Source: Sphingomonas cannabina
GTDB taxonomy: Bacteria > Pseudomonadota > Alphaproteobacteria > Sphingomonadales > Sphingomonadaceae
Direction: 5' to 3'
DNA: 64,000 nt
Assembly: GCF_021391395.1 (NCBI RefSeq)
Contig: NZ_CP090059.1
Location: 1,659,001-1,723,000 of the forward strand
Under the pieces are notes generated by a model. The model did not search any database. It was given only the letters and a program-made list of their open reading frames with translations, and had not been told where the DNA came from. Made by a program: the position numbers and the translations under genes. Below are positions 9,044 through 18,493 of the stretch, one piece after another. Each line of letters begins with the position of its first letter. Within the stretch, counting starts at the first letter, position 1.

Positions 9044-9412
9044 TCAGGTGGCCGGTTCGGGACGCTGGCAGACGAACTCGACGAGCCGTCCATCGGGGTC
9101 CCGAAGATAGCCTGCATAGTAATTGGGGTGGATATGCGGCGCGAGCGCAGGCGCGCGGTCCAGCGTCAGCCCTGCCGCTTCCGCCTCGGCATAGACGCGG
9201 TCGACCGTGGTGCGATCGGGCACGGCGAGGGCGAAATGGACATGCGAGACCGGATCGCCCTCGGCGATGAACAGGTCCAGCGTGGTGCCGTCGCCGAAGC
9301 CCTTGGACGGGCCGTCGACCTGAAGGGTGTAACCGAGCGGCGCCAGGGCGCGGGCGTAGAAGGCCACGGTCTCGACGGGCTTGCGCGTATAGAGTTCGAG
9401 ATGATCGATCAC
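9044..9412 (-). CDS. VOC (glyoxalase/bleomycin-resistance) family protein
   Basis: This 122-residue protein has one VOC module (two beta-alpha-beta-beta-beta repeats): IDHLELYTRKP...AFYARALAPLGY in the first half and HVHFALAV...YLRDPDGRLVEFV in the second. His near residue 4, His/Glu pairs and the final Glu before FVCQR are in metal-ligand positions. GTG 9412 is preferred because AAGGAG lies 6-8 bases before it; the frame stays open upstream without similarity. It diverges from the Lrp-type regulator 118 bases away, a plausible regulator-target pair. Substrate unknown. Confidence 0.8.
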   Translation of the reverse strand: MIDHLELYTRKPVETVAFYARALAPLGYTLQVDGPSKGFGDGTTLDLFIAEGDPVSHVHFALAVPDRTTVDRVYAEAEAAGLTLDRAPALAPHIHPNYYAGYLRDPDGRLVEFVCQRPEPAT

Positions 9413-9530
9413 CGGCGTCTCCTTGTATGGAGGCGGTAGTCTATCGCGCGGGCGCGACGCGATCTTGGCATGAGATGCGGGAAATGTGATCGTGATCGAT
9501 CGTCTGCCCCCGCAGGTTTGAGGACATCCG

Positions 9531-10001
9531 ATGACCATCCCCCTCGACGACGCCGATCTCACGATCCTGCGCCTCTTCCAGGAGGATAGCGCTACGCCGA
9601 TTCGCGCGCTCGCCGAGGCGGCGGAGCTGTCGGTGCCGTCGGTGCAGCGCCGGCTGCGGCGCTTGCGCGAGGCTGGGGTGATCGAGCGCGAGATCGGTGT
9701 GCTCGCGCCGGCCGCGCTCGGGATGGCGATGACGTTCGTCGTGCTGGTCGAGCTCGAGCGCGAGCGGCTCGACCAGCTCGATGCCTTCCGCCGCCGCGCG
9801 CTGCGCGATCCCAATGTCCAGCAATGCTATTACATCACTGGCGAGGCCGATTTCGTGCTGATCTGCCTCGCGCGCGACATGGCCGAGTTCGAGGCGCTGA
9901 CGCAGCGCCTGTTCTTCGCCGACGAGAATGTCCGCCGCTTCCGCACCTCGGTGGTGCTCAGCCGCACCAAGGTGGGGCTGAGCCTGCCGATCGGCGAATG
10001 A
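9531..10001 (+). CDS. Lrp/AsnC-family transcriptional regulator
   Basis: This 156-residue protein has an N-terminal winged helix-turn-helix (LDDADLTILRLFQ...SVPSVQRRLRRLREAGVI, residues 5-50) and a C-terminal RAM ligand-binding domain (VQQCYYITGEADFVLICLARDM). Lrp/AsnC proteins form octamers that bind amino acids and regulate transport or catabolism. It diverges from the VOC gene and converges with the thiolase gene. The effector is not deducible. Confidence 0.9.
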   Translation: MTIPLDDADLTILRLFQEDSATPIRALAEAAELSVPSVQRRLRRLREAGVIEREIGVLAPAALGMAMTFVVLVELERERLDQLDAFRRRALRDPNVQQCYYITGEADFVLICLARDMAEFEALTQRLFFADENVRRFRTSVVLSRTKVGLSLPIGE

Positions 10002-10016
10002 GCAGCGGCGAGGCGC

Positions 10017-11192
<1,176 letters not shown>

Positions 11193-11210
11193 TGGGCTAT
11201 CCTCTCGGGC

Positions 11211-11666
11211 TTAGACGAAAATCTGGCTGATCCATTCGGCGACCATCGCGGGCTTGTCCTCGCCCTCGATCTCGACGGTGAACTCGTTGACCTGCTGCCA
11301 CTGGCCGGGGCGCTTCTCGCTGAACTCGAGGAGCTTGAAGCGGCCGCGCACGCGCTTGCCCGAGCGGACCGGCGTCAGGAAACGGACCTTGTTGCCGCCG
11401 TAGTTGACCGCCATCCGGATGCCCTCGATCTCAGGCTGTTCGGCCTTGGAGGCGAGCAGCGGCATCAGCGACAGCGTGAGGAAGCCGTGCGCGATGGTGC
11501 CGCCGAACGGCGTCAGCTTCGCCATCTCCGGATTGACGTGGATGAACTGGTGGTCGCCGGTCGCGTCGGCGAACTTGTCGATCATCTCCTGCGAGACCTC
11601 GATCCAGTCGGAGACGACCTCGTGCCCGATCTGCTGGGCCCGTTCCTGGACGGTGATTGTCGACAC
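11211..11666 (-). CDS. MaoC-family (R)-enoyl-CoA hydratase
   Basis: This 151-residue hot-dog-fold protein contains the hydratase 2 motif FADATGDHQFIHVNPEMAK (catalytic Asp and His) followed by GGTIAHGFLTLSL. GTG 11666 is chosen because AGAGAGGAA sits just upstream; the frame extends further without similarity. MaoC hydratases hydrate trans-2-enoyl-CoA to (R)-3-hydroxyacyl-CoA. It is followed closely by the thiolase, suggesting a shared acyl-CoA pathway. Confidence 0.88.
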   Translation of the reverse strand: MSTITVQERAQQIGHEVVSDWIEVSQEMIDKFADATGDHQFIHVNPEMAKLTPFGGTIAHGFLTLSLMPLLASKAEQPEIEGIRMAVNYGGNKVRFLTPVRSGKRVRGRFKLLEFSEKRPGQWQQVNEFTVEIEGEDKPAMVAEWISQIFV

Positions 11667-11852
11667 GGCATTCCTCTCTGGGACGTCATTGTTACGGGAT
11701 GACGGATTTCTCTCAGCACGCTTGCGGCCCCGTCGCAAGGCCTAGCCGAACCGGAATTACGAAACGCGGGAGGACGTAGCGTAAAGGAGCGGACTCGAAC
11801 TTCTAAACTCGTCAGCAGAGCGCATGAGCCATCGCCGAATCGCTCGTGAAGA

Positions 11853-13046
11853 TCAGACGGTTCCTCCGTCGTTGGTGGCCGCGCGGGCGGGGGGCTGCCT
11901 CTCCGGATAGGGCATGATCAGCCGGCCGTCGGGCGCGGCGGTGTAGGTGGTCTGGGTGGGGAAGGGGATGGTGATCCCCTCGTCGGCGAACCTACGCAGG
12001 ATCGCGACGATCACCTTGTCGCGCGTCGCGTGCGCCAGCGGCCAGTTGTCGCCGGGAATGTCGAACTCGAGCACGAAGTCGATTGAGCTCGGGCTGAATG
12101 TCTCGAAGCTTGCGCGGGCGACGGTCGCCTTCTCCGCCTCGACGATAGAGGTCAGCATCGCCGGCAGGGCGGCGAGCGTCTCGGGCGGTGTCTCGTAGGC
12201 GACGCCGATCGGCAGCCGGATCCGGACATGGTCGCGGTTCGATGTGTTCTGGATTTCCTTGTCGAGCAGGTTCTTGTTGGCGATCACGCGCTCCTCGCCG
12301 GTGAAGGCGCGGATGCGGGTCGACTTGAGGCCGATCGCCATGATCACGCCGGTGGTATTGTCGTACTGGACCTTGTCGCCGACGCGGAACGGCCGGTCGA
12401 AGATGATTGCGAGCGCGGCGAACAGGTCCGCAAAGATGCCCTGCGCGGCGAGGCCGATCGCGATGCCGCCGACGCCGAGGCCGGCGACGAGGCCGGTGAT
12501 GTTCACGCCGAGGTTGTCGAGCACCACGATCAGCGCGATCGCGAACAGCGCGAAGGTGACGAGCAGGCGGATGAGGCCGAACGCGCTGCCGAGCGTCGCG
12601 TGCTCGTCGGCGCGGCTGCGGTTCTCGATCGTGCCGAGGATCAGCTCGCGCGCCCAGATCGCCGCCTGGAACACCGCGGCGACGGTGAACAGGAAGGTGA
12701 TCGTCGAGGAGACGACCGGCGGCGCCGCGGCATAGCCCGCCACCAGCCGGGCCGCGAGCATCACCATGAAGAAATTGCCGGTGCGCGCGATCGCCCGGCC
12801 GATGACACCGCCCCAACCGTCGGCGAGCCCCGGACGCCGGCACAGCTTCATGCCGATGCCGCGCGCCGCGTGGAGCAGCGCGACGATCGCGGCGGCGATG
12901 CCGACCGCGATCAGGATCTGCAGCCAGTGCGTCTGGAGCCAGGCGAGGCTGTCGGTGAACAGGGCGTCGGCGTGCGCCTGCACCTCCTCGGCGGTGATCG
13001 GGTCCTTGACGGTCGCGGCCGCGTTGGCGGCGGTCGTGTTGCTCAT
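11853..13046 (-). CDS. Small-conductance mechanosensitive channel (MscS family)
   Basis: This 397-residue protein has four to five transmembrane helices in its first 200 residues, then the pore helix rich in Gly/Ala (GLGVGGIAIGLAAQGIFADLFAALAI), followed by the MscS beta domain motif FRVGDKVQYDNTTGVIMAIGLKSTRIRAFTGEERVIANK and an alpha/beta C-terminal domain. It opens under membrane tension to release solutes. The gene ends 9 bases before the topoisomerase gene's stop region on the same strand, so both may be co-transcribed. Confidence 0.92.
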   Translation of the reverse strand: MSNTTAANAAATVKDPITAEEVQAHADALFTDSLAWLQTHWLQILIAVGIAAAIVALLHAARGIGMKLCRRPGLADGWGGVIGRAIARTGNFFMVMLAARLVAGYAAAPPVVSSTITFLFTVAAVFQAAIWARELILGTIENRSRADEHATLGSAFGLIRLLVTFALFAIALIVVLDNLGVNITGLVAGLGVGGIAIGLAAQGIFADLFAALAIIFDRPFRVGDKVQYDNTTGVIMAIGLKSTRIRAFTGEERVIANKNLLDKEIQNTSNRDHVRIRLPIGVAYETPPETLAALPAMLTSIVEAEKATVARASFETFSPSSIDFVLEFDIPGDNWPLAHATRDKVIVAILRRFADEGITIPFPTQTTYTAAPDGRLIMPYPERQPPARAATNDGGTV

Positions 13047-13056
13047 CGATGGCTCC

Positions 13057-14067
13057 TCAGGCGGCAGCGCGCTTGTGGACGGTCGGGACGCCCTTTTCCA
13101 GCAGGGCGATGAGGCCGCGCTCGTAGCGGCTCAGATATCTGGCGGAGCGCGGCAGCGGCTGGGCCCTGAGTGCCGCCTGGCCGCCCGACTTGACGAGCTC
13201 GATCAGCAGCGGGTGGACATAGCTCCTGCGCGCGATCGCCGGCGTGTTGCCGAGCGTCTCGGTGACCGGCTCGAGCATCGTGTTGAGACCGATGTCCTTC
13301 TCCGCCTCCACCAACGCGGTGAAGGCGATCACACTCGCGCCCCAGGTGCGGAAATGCTTGGCCGTGAAGTCTTCGCCCATCGCCTCGCGGATATAGTCGT
13401 TGACGTCGCCTGACGTCACGCCATGCGCTTCGCCCGCGTCGTCGAGCCAGGCGAAGAGGTGCTGGTCGGGCAGGTCCTGACAGCGCTTGACGAAGCGGGC
13501 GAGGCTGCGGTCGGTGACGGTGAGCTGGCGCAGCTTGCCCGACTTGGCGCGGAACTGGAGGCGGAGCGTCTCGCCCTTCACCTTGCCGTGGCGCTTGCGC
13601 AGCGTGGTGGCGCCGAAGCTCTTGTTCGCTTTGGCATAGCCTTCGTTGCCGACGCGGAGCTGGCCGAGGTCGAGCAGCCGCACCACCGCCGCGACGGCCT
13701 TGTCCTTGCTGAGACCGGGGCGGCGGAGGTCCGCCTGCACCCTTGCGCGCAGCTTGGGCAGCTTGCGCCCGAAAAGGGCGCAGGCCTCGTACTTCTCCGC
13801 CTCCTGCGCTTCCCGAAAGTCGGGATGATAGCGATATTGCTTGCGGCCCTTCTCGTCGCGGCCGACCGCCTGGATGTGGCCGTTGGGCTTCGGGTTGAAC
13901 CAGGCGTCGGTATAGGCCGGCGGCAGGCCGATCGCGTTCAGCCGGTCGATCTCGTCGCGGTCGGTGATGCGGTTGCCGTCTGCATCCCAATAGCCCCAGC
14001 CGTGACGGACCTTGCGGCGTGTGATCCCGGGTATGCTGTCGTCGCTGTAGATCAGTCGTGCCGCCAT
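13057..14067 (-). CDS. DNA topoisomerase IB (bacterial, eukaryote-like)
   Basis: This 336-residue protein has the bacterial TopIB N-terminal domain (GYWDADGNRITD, PPAYTDAWFNPKPNGHIQAVGRD) and the catalytic core with RVGNEGYAKANKSFGATTLRKRH (Arg and Lys of the active site), KHFRTWGASV and the nucleophilic tyrosine Tyr283 in RRSYVHP. It relaxes supercoils by a 3'-phosphotyrosine intermediate without ATP. Such enzymes occur in several alphaproteobacteria. Length is as expected. Confidence 0.93.
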   Translation of the reverse strand: MAARLIYSDDSIPGITRRKVRHGWGYWDADGNRITDRDEIDRLNAIGLPPAYTDAWFNPKPNGHIQAVGRDEKGRKQYRYHPDFREAQEAEKYEACALFGRKLPKLRARVQADLRRPGLSKDKAVAAVVRLLDLGQLRVGNEGYAKANKSFGATTLRKRHGKVKGETLRLQFRAKSGKLRQLTVTDRSLARFVKRCQDLPDQHLFAWLDDAGEAHGVTSGDVNDYIREAMGEDFTAKHFRTWGASVIAFTALVEAEKDIGLNTMLEPVTETLGNTPAIARRSYVHPLLIELVKSGGQAALRAQPLPRSARYLSRYERGLIALLEKGVPTVHKRAAA

Positions 14068-14215
14068 CGGGTCCGACCAATGCCCGGGCGGTCGATGGGT
14101 TCCGGAACCAGGCGCGGCGTATCGATTCGGGACGTCCTAACCCACCGATAACGCATTGGCCTTAGGACGGCGGCGCGCGACAATCCCTGTCTCGCGTCGT
14201 TTGGGATTTTCGTGA

Positions 14216-15154
14216 ATGCGCCTGCCGCTCCTGCTCGCTTCCGTTGTCGTGCTCGCCGCGCCGGCCATGTCGCAAGACAACCGCGCGCCGTTCACCGTCG
14301 CCGAGACCGGCCGCTCCTTCCGCAGCTTCGACGAGGCGCTGGCGTCGCTCCAGGGCGGCGACGGTACGATCCGGATCGCGCCGGGCACTTATCACGAGTG
14401 CGTCGTCCAGGATTCGGGCAACGTCGCCTATGTCGCCGAGGTGCCGGGCAAGGTGATCTTCGAGCGCGCGATCTGCGAGGGCAAGGCGACGCTGGTCCTG
14501 CGCGGGGCGAGCGCGCGGGTCGACGGCATCGTCTTCATGCACACCTTCGTCAACGACGGGAACGGCGCCGGCATCCGTATCGAGAAGGGCAACCTCAACG
14601 TCGCCAACGCGATGTTCATCGACGGCCAGTGCGGCATCCTGTCGGCGAGCGATCCGGCGAGCACGATCATCATCGACCGCTCGACCTTCGCCGGGCTCGG
14701 CAAGGACCCGACCGGCAACGGCGCGCACGCGGTCTATGTCGGCGAATATGGCGCGCTGAAGGTCACCCGCTCGCGCTTCGAACGCGGCACCGGCGGCCAT
14801 TACCTCAAGAGCCGCGCGCCCAGAATCGAGGTGCTCGATTCGAGCTTCGACGACAGCCGGGGACAGGCCACCAACTACATGATCGACCTCTCCAACGGTG
14901 CCTCGGGGCGGATCGCGGGCAACAGCTTCGTGGTCGGGCCGAACAAGGAGAATTATTCGACGATGATCACCGTCGCGCCGGAGGGGATCAAGAACTCGTC
15001 GGCCGGGCTGGTGGTCGAGAACAACCGCGCCTGGCTGGCCGAGGGGTTCAAGTGGAAGACGACCCTCGTCGGCAACTGGTCGGGTGACAAGGTGACGGTG
15101 CGGAACAACCAGCTCGCCGACCGGATCGCGCCGGAGGGTTCGCGCTACTTCTAA
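14216..15154 (+). CDS. Secreted right-handed beta-helix protein
   Basis: This 312-residue protein has a signal peptide (RLPLLLASVVVLAAPAMSQ) and repeated short beta strands with the periodicity of a parallel beta-helix (GGDGTIRIAPGTYHECVV, ARVDGIVFMHTFVND, NVANAMFIDGQCGI, STIIIDRSTFAGLG, ALKVTRSRFERG, RIEVLDSSFDDS). Proteins of this fold bind or cleave polysaccharides; no catalytic set is recognisable here, so the activity is open. It stands alone and converges with the polysaccharide cluster, whose products might be related to it. Confidence 0.72.
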   Translation: MRLPLLLASVVVLAAPAMSQDNRAPFTVAETGRSFRSFDEALASLQGGDGTIRIAPGTYHECVVQDSGNVAYVAEVPGKVIFERAICEGKATLVLRGASARVDGIVFMHTFVNDGNGAGIRIEKGNLNVANAMFIDGQCGILSASDPASTIIIDRSTFAGLGKDPTGNGAHAVYVGEYGALKVTRSRFERGTGGHYLKSRAPRIEVLDSSFDDSRGQATNYMIDLSNGASGRIAGNSFVVGPNKENYSTMITVAPEGIKNSSAGLVVENNRAWLAEGFKWKTTLVGNWSGDKVTVRNNQLADRIAPEGSRYF

Positions 15155-15159
15155 CGGCT

Positions 15160-16896
15160 TCAGCCAGCCAAGCGCGAGCCGAGGTGAGCGGCGAGATATT
15201 CGAGATTGGCGATCCGCCGCCACAAGCCGCTGTCGGTGATCCGGTCCATGCGGAAGTAGCGGCGCATCGCGGGGAAGGTGGGGTCGATCACTCGGCCCAT
15301 GTAATCGGCGCCGAGCAGGCCGCCATGCTCGTCGGAGAGCGGGCGCAGGCGGCGGTGGATCGCGTAGCTGCGCTGGCGCAGCCAGATCGGGCGGACACGC
15401 GAGGACCATTCGTCGAAACGGTGCCGCAGGCTCGGCGGGCCGGCGAAGTCGTGGCCATAGGCGGACATGTGCCGCGCCAGGGTCGGATCGATCGCGTGGA
15501 GCAGCATCGCCTCGAACCGGCCGGCGTGCTTTAGCGCGAGCGGCAGCGTCATAGCCTCGGCGACCACCTGATGGTCGAGGAACGGCATGAGATAGGGGCT
15601 GAGACGCGCCTCCAGGCTGATCTCGCGCCCGAACAGCGCACGGCAGCGTACCCGGGGGTAGATGTGCTCGACGAGGCCGCGGGAAAGGCGATCGTCCTGG
15701 GTTCCGGCCGCGTCCGCGATTTTGCCGGCAATGCGGCGGAGGAACTCGGCCTGGTCGAACCGCTCGGTCGCGTCCTCGCGGGTGAAGCGGGCGTAGAAGG
15801 TGCGCGCGACCGCGGCCGCGCTGATCGGCCGGTCGGGAAGGTAGAAGAAGTTGCGGTAGATCTCCCCGCAGCCGCCCGATGCCGCGAGCCCGCCGCCGGC
15901 GTGACGGGCCTGCTGCGCCGCATGGTTGCCGCCGTTGTCGAAGATGTTGCCGTAGGTCGGCAGCCCGTCGAAGGCGTGGAAGTTGCGCTCGACCTGCTCG
16001 GCGAAAGCGTCGGGCGCAAGCGGCTCGGCGGCCTTGTTGATCCATTCGACGTGGAAGCCCTCGGCGGCGCCGATCGCCTTGGCGATGGTGACGTCGGCAT
16101 CGCCGGGCGGACCGTAGACGTAGATGTCGGGCTGCGACCCCGCTGCTCGCAGCGCCCCCAGGAGCAGGCGCGAATCGAGGCCGCCCGAGAGGGGGCAATG
16201 CACGCCGTTCCCGAACTGGCGGACATGGGCGCCGACGATCGCCTCCAGCCGGGCGCGGTGGCGCTCCAGCCGCTCGCCGATCGGCATCGGCGCGATGCCG
16301 GGGAGCGGCTTGGTAGCGGAATGGGCGACCGTGCCGTGCTCGGTCAGCTCCAGGATCGTGCCGGGGCCGAGAGTCTTCAGCTCGGCGAACACCGTATCGT
16401 CGCCGATCGGCATGACGTTGAAGGCGAGCTCGTACACGCCCTGCGCGTCGAAGCTGACGCCGGGCAGCGCCTTGGCAGCCGCCAGGAGGGAGGTGGAGAA
16501 CAGCCGGCGATCGGCGTCGTGGAAGAGCTGGAAGGCGGCGAAATAGTCGGCGAACAGGAAGGTGCGGCCGGCGCTGCGCACCAGAGCCACGAACTGGCCG
16601 CCGATCCGCGACCAGTCGAGCGCCGGCAGGGCCATCGTGCGCAACCGTTCCAGTGCCGGCCGGCCCATCAGCCCGTCGACGATGATCGTACCGGCCACCG
16701 CGACGCAATCCTCGCCTTCCGTCAGCAGGCATTCCGGCCCGCCGATCGCATAGGGCCAGTGCAGCAGCTCCCAGCCGGGCAGCGCGACCGCGCTCGGCGC
16801 GTCGAAGCCGTGGCGAGCATATTGCGCCCGCGCTTCCGCCAGCGCCGCACCCGCGAACGCACGGTCGTCGGTTCGGACGAGGAACAGGCCGGCCAT
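15160..16896 (-). CDS. Asparagine-synthase-like protein of a polysaccharide cluster
   Basis: This 578-residue protein has an N-terminal domain of the class II amidotransferase/Ntn type (residues 1-190) and a C-terminal synthetase domain with the PP-loop PLSGGLDSRLLLGAL at about residue 240, which binds ATP. The start ATG 16896 overlaps the stop of the upstream ligase (TGATG). The expected catalytic Cys at position 2 is absent (MAGLFLV), so glutamine is unlikely to be hydrolysed in the usual way. Exosortase-A-type polysaccharide loci often carry asparagine-synthase-like amidotransferases, and both neighbours fit that set; its acceptor is unknown. Confidence 0.75.
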   Translation of the reverse strand: MAGLFLVRTDDRAFAGAALAEARAQYARHGFDAPSAVALPGWELLHWPYAIGGPECLLTEGEDCVAVAGTIIVDGLMGRPALERLRTMALPALDWSRIGGQFVALVRSAGRTFLFADYFAAFQLFHDADRRLFSTSLLAAAKALPGVSFDAQGVYELAFNVMPIGDDTVFAELKTLGPGTILELTEHGTVAHSATKPLPGIAPMPIGERLERHRARLEAIVGAHVRQFGNGVHCPLSGGLDSRLLLGALRAAGSQPDIYVYGPPGDADVTIAKAIGAAEGFHVEWINKAAEPLAPDAFAEQVERNFHAFDGLPTYGNIFDNGGNHAAQQARHAGGGLAASGGCGEIYRNFFYLPDRPISAAAVARTFYARFTREDATERFDQAEFLRRIAGKIADAAGTQDDRLSRGLVEHIYPRVRCRALFGREISLEARLSPYLMPFLDHQVVAEAMTLPLALKHAGRFEAMLLHAIDPTLARHMSAYGHDFAGPPSLRHRFDEWSSRVRPIWLRQRSYAIHRRLRPLSDEHGGLLGADYMGRVIDPTFPAMRRYFRMDRITDSGLWRRIANLEYLAAHLGSRLAG

Positions 16897-18254
16897 CAGG
16901 CCACCAGCGGCTCGGCGGCGGGACGCGGTCTGCGCAGCGGCTTCCAGCTCGTCTCGCTGCGCTTGCGCCCGACATAGGTGTCGAACCCGATCTCGGTCCC
17001 CAGCAGCAGGAACAGGAACGGATTGAGCGCGATGCCGACGAAGGCGGCGCCGAGCAGGTAGATGAGATGCGCGTGCTGGAGCGCGCTGGCGAGCGGCGCG
17101 ATCCATGCTTCGTCGCCCTCGGCCTTCGCGTAGCGCCGGCGCAGCACCTCCATGCGGACGAGGCCGATCAGCTGGATCAGCAGCCACAGCGCGAGGCCCG
17201 GATAGCCCTGCTCGCCCAGCATCTCGAAATAGGCGCTGTGATAGGCGCGCGCCTTGTCGACCTCGAGCGAGCGCTCGACAGTAGCGTTGTTGCCGTCCTT
17301 CTCGATCGCGACCTTGTCGTAGCGGATATGGTTCTGGCGATAGGCCTCGAACCCGCCGCCCATCGGATTGCGCTGGACATAGTCGAGCGTCCACTTCCAC
17401 ACCGCGAGCCGGGTCGAGGCGGAAGCGTCGGCCTGATAGGTGCGGATCGTGTCCATGCGCTGGGTGAAGGTGGAGGGCAGCAGCGGCACCGCCACCAGCC
17501 CGAGCACGCCGATGCCGGCGATGTAGAGCAGCCGCCGCTTGACGTCGCGCAGCATCAGCACGCCGAGCAGCGCGACGCACAGCAACCCGGTGCGCGCCGA
17601 GGTGCCGATCGGCATCAGCAGGCAGGCGAAGATCAGGGCATAGCAGAACAGCTTCACCCGCCAGTCGGGCGGGAAGATGGTGCCGTGGCGGGTGAACCAC
17701 AGCAGGATCGGCACGATCGCGATCGCCACCGCGGAGATGATGCTGCCTTCGAACAGCCCGGTGTTGTTGGCGACCATCAGGTTGAGCTCGCCGTAGCCGC
17801 CGCCGGAGGCGAGCGTCTTGATCCCGCCGACGATGACGATCGCGCCGACCGACAGCAGCGAGAACATCAGCAGCGCCTCGATCCTGAGGCGCGTGCGCAA
17901 CGTCAGCGGCAGGAAGATGCCGAAGGCGATCGCCTTCCACACCCATCCCCATTTGAACTGCGCCTCGACCGGGAAGTCCGCGTTGATCGTGGTGTACCAG
18001 CAGTAGAGCAGCAGCAGGAACATCAGACCCTGGCGCGGCGCCACGCGCACGTCGCGCTTGTCCTCGGCTGCGAAGGACAGCACGGCGAGGGCGGCGGTGA
18101 TCAGCGAATAGGGGATCGAGCCCAGCGCCGTGTACATCATCAGCTGCGGCGACAGCGTGTCGATGTAGACATAGGCGAGCACGAACAGGAACGGCCGCTT
18201 GATGCCGATCCCGAGCAATGTGGCGATGAAGCCGAGAAAGACGAGATCACGCAC
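16896..18254 (-). CDS. O-antigen-ligase-like, exosortase-A-associated ligase
   Basis: This 452-residue membrane protein has about ten helices and starts with MRDLVFLGFIATLLGIGIKR-type sequence, which I recognise as the family annotated as probable O-glycosylation ligase of exosortase A systems. A large periplasmic loop (TFTQRMDTIRTY...NPMGGGFEAYRQN...AYHSAYFEMLGEQGYPG) carries the Wzy/WaaL-like GxGxxxY...HsxyfeilgEqG pattern. GTG 18254 is the start, overlapping the upstream small gene by eight bases. It probably joins or transfers polysaccharide units on the periplasmic side. Confidence 0.85.
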   Translation of the reverse strand: MRDLVFLGFIATLLGIGIKRPFLFVLAYVYIDTLSPQLMMYTALGSIPYSLITAALAVLSFAAEDKRDVRVAPRQGLMFLLLLYCWYTTINADFPVEAQFKWGWVWKAIAFGIFLPLTLRTRLRIEALLMFSLLSVGAIVIVGGIKTLASGGGYGELNLMVANNTGLFEGSIISAVAIAIVPILLWFTRHGTIFPPDWRVKLFCYALIFACLLMPIGTSARTGLLCVALLGVLMLRDVKRRLLYIAGIGVLGLVAVPLLPSTFTQRMDTIRTYQADASASTRLAVWKWTLDYVQRNPMGGGFEAYRQNHIRYDKVAIEKDGNNATVERSLEVDKARAYHSAYFEMLGEQGYPGLALWLLIQLIGLVRMEVLRRRYAKAEGDEAWIAPLASALQHAHLIYLLGAAFVGIALNPFLFLLLGTEIGFDTYVGRKRSETSWKPLRRPRPAAEPLVA

Positions 18255-18396
18255 CCGGCCGGCCCCATCGCTTCGTGTGCGCCGCCGCCTCGTCGCGCGG
18301 GCCCGGCTCGCGGTCGAGGTCGTCCCGCCGCCACAGTCGGATCGCGGCGATCAGCATCAGGCCGTGGGTGAGCGCGAGCGCGAAATTGTCGATCAT
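18247..18396 (-). CDS. 49-residue single-helix membrane protein
   Basis: ATG 18396 opens a 49-codon frame ending at TGA 18247, with one hydrophobic segment (FALALTHGLMLIAAIRLW) and a charged tail RRDDLDREPGPRDE. It overlaps the start of the ligase by eight bases (GTGCGTGA), a sign of translational coupling. It occupies an otherwise empty stretch directly upstream of the ligase. It is likely a small accessory subunit of the polysaccharide machinery; I cannot assign a family. Confidence 0.55.
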   Translation of the reverse strand: MIDNFALALTHGLMLIAAIRLWRRDDLDREPGPRDEAAAHTKRWGRPGA

Positions 18397-18493
18397 CGGC
18401 TCGTCGTCTCGTCCCCGGGGTGGCGCCTGAGGCCCGCTTACGCGCTGCCGGTTGACGCGCCGTTAAACAGTCGCGTGGCAGGGGAGCTCCGGC

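Noticed and set aside
15571-16977. Plus-strand open frame of 468 codons
   Set aside because: It is antisense to the asparagine-synthase-like gene; its product has no recognisable domain.
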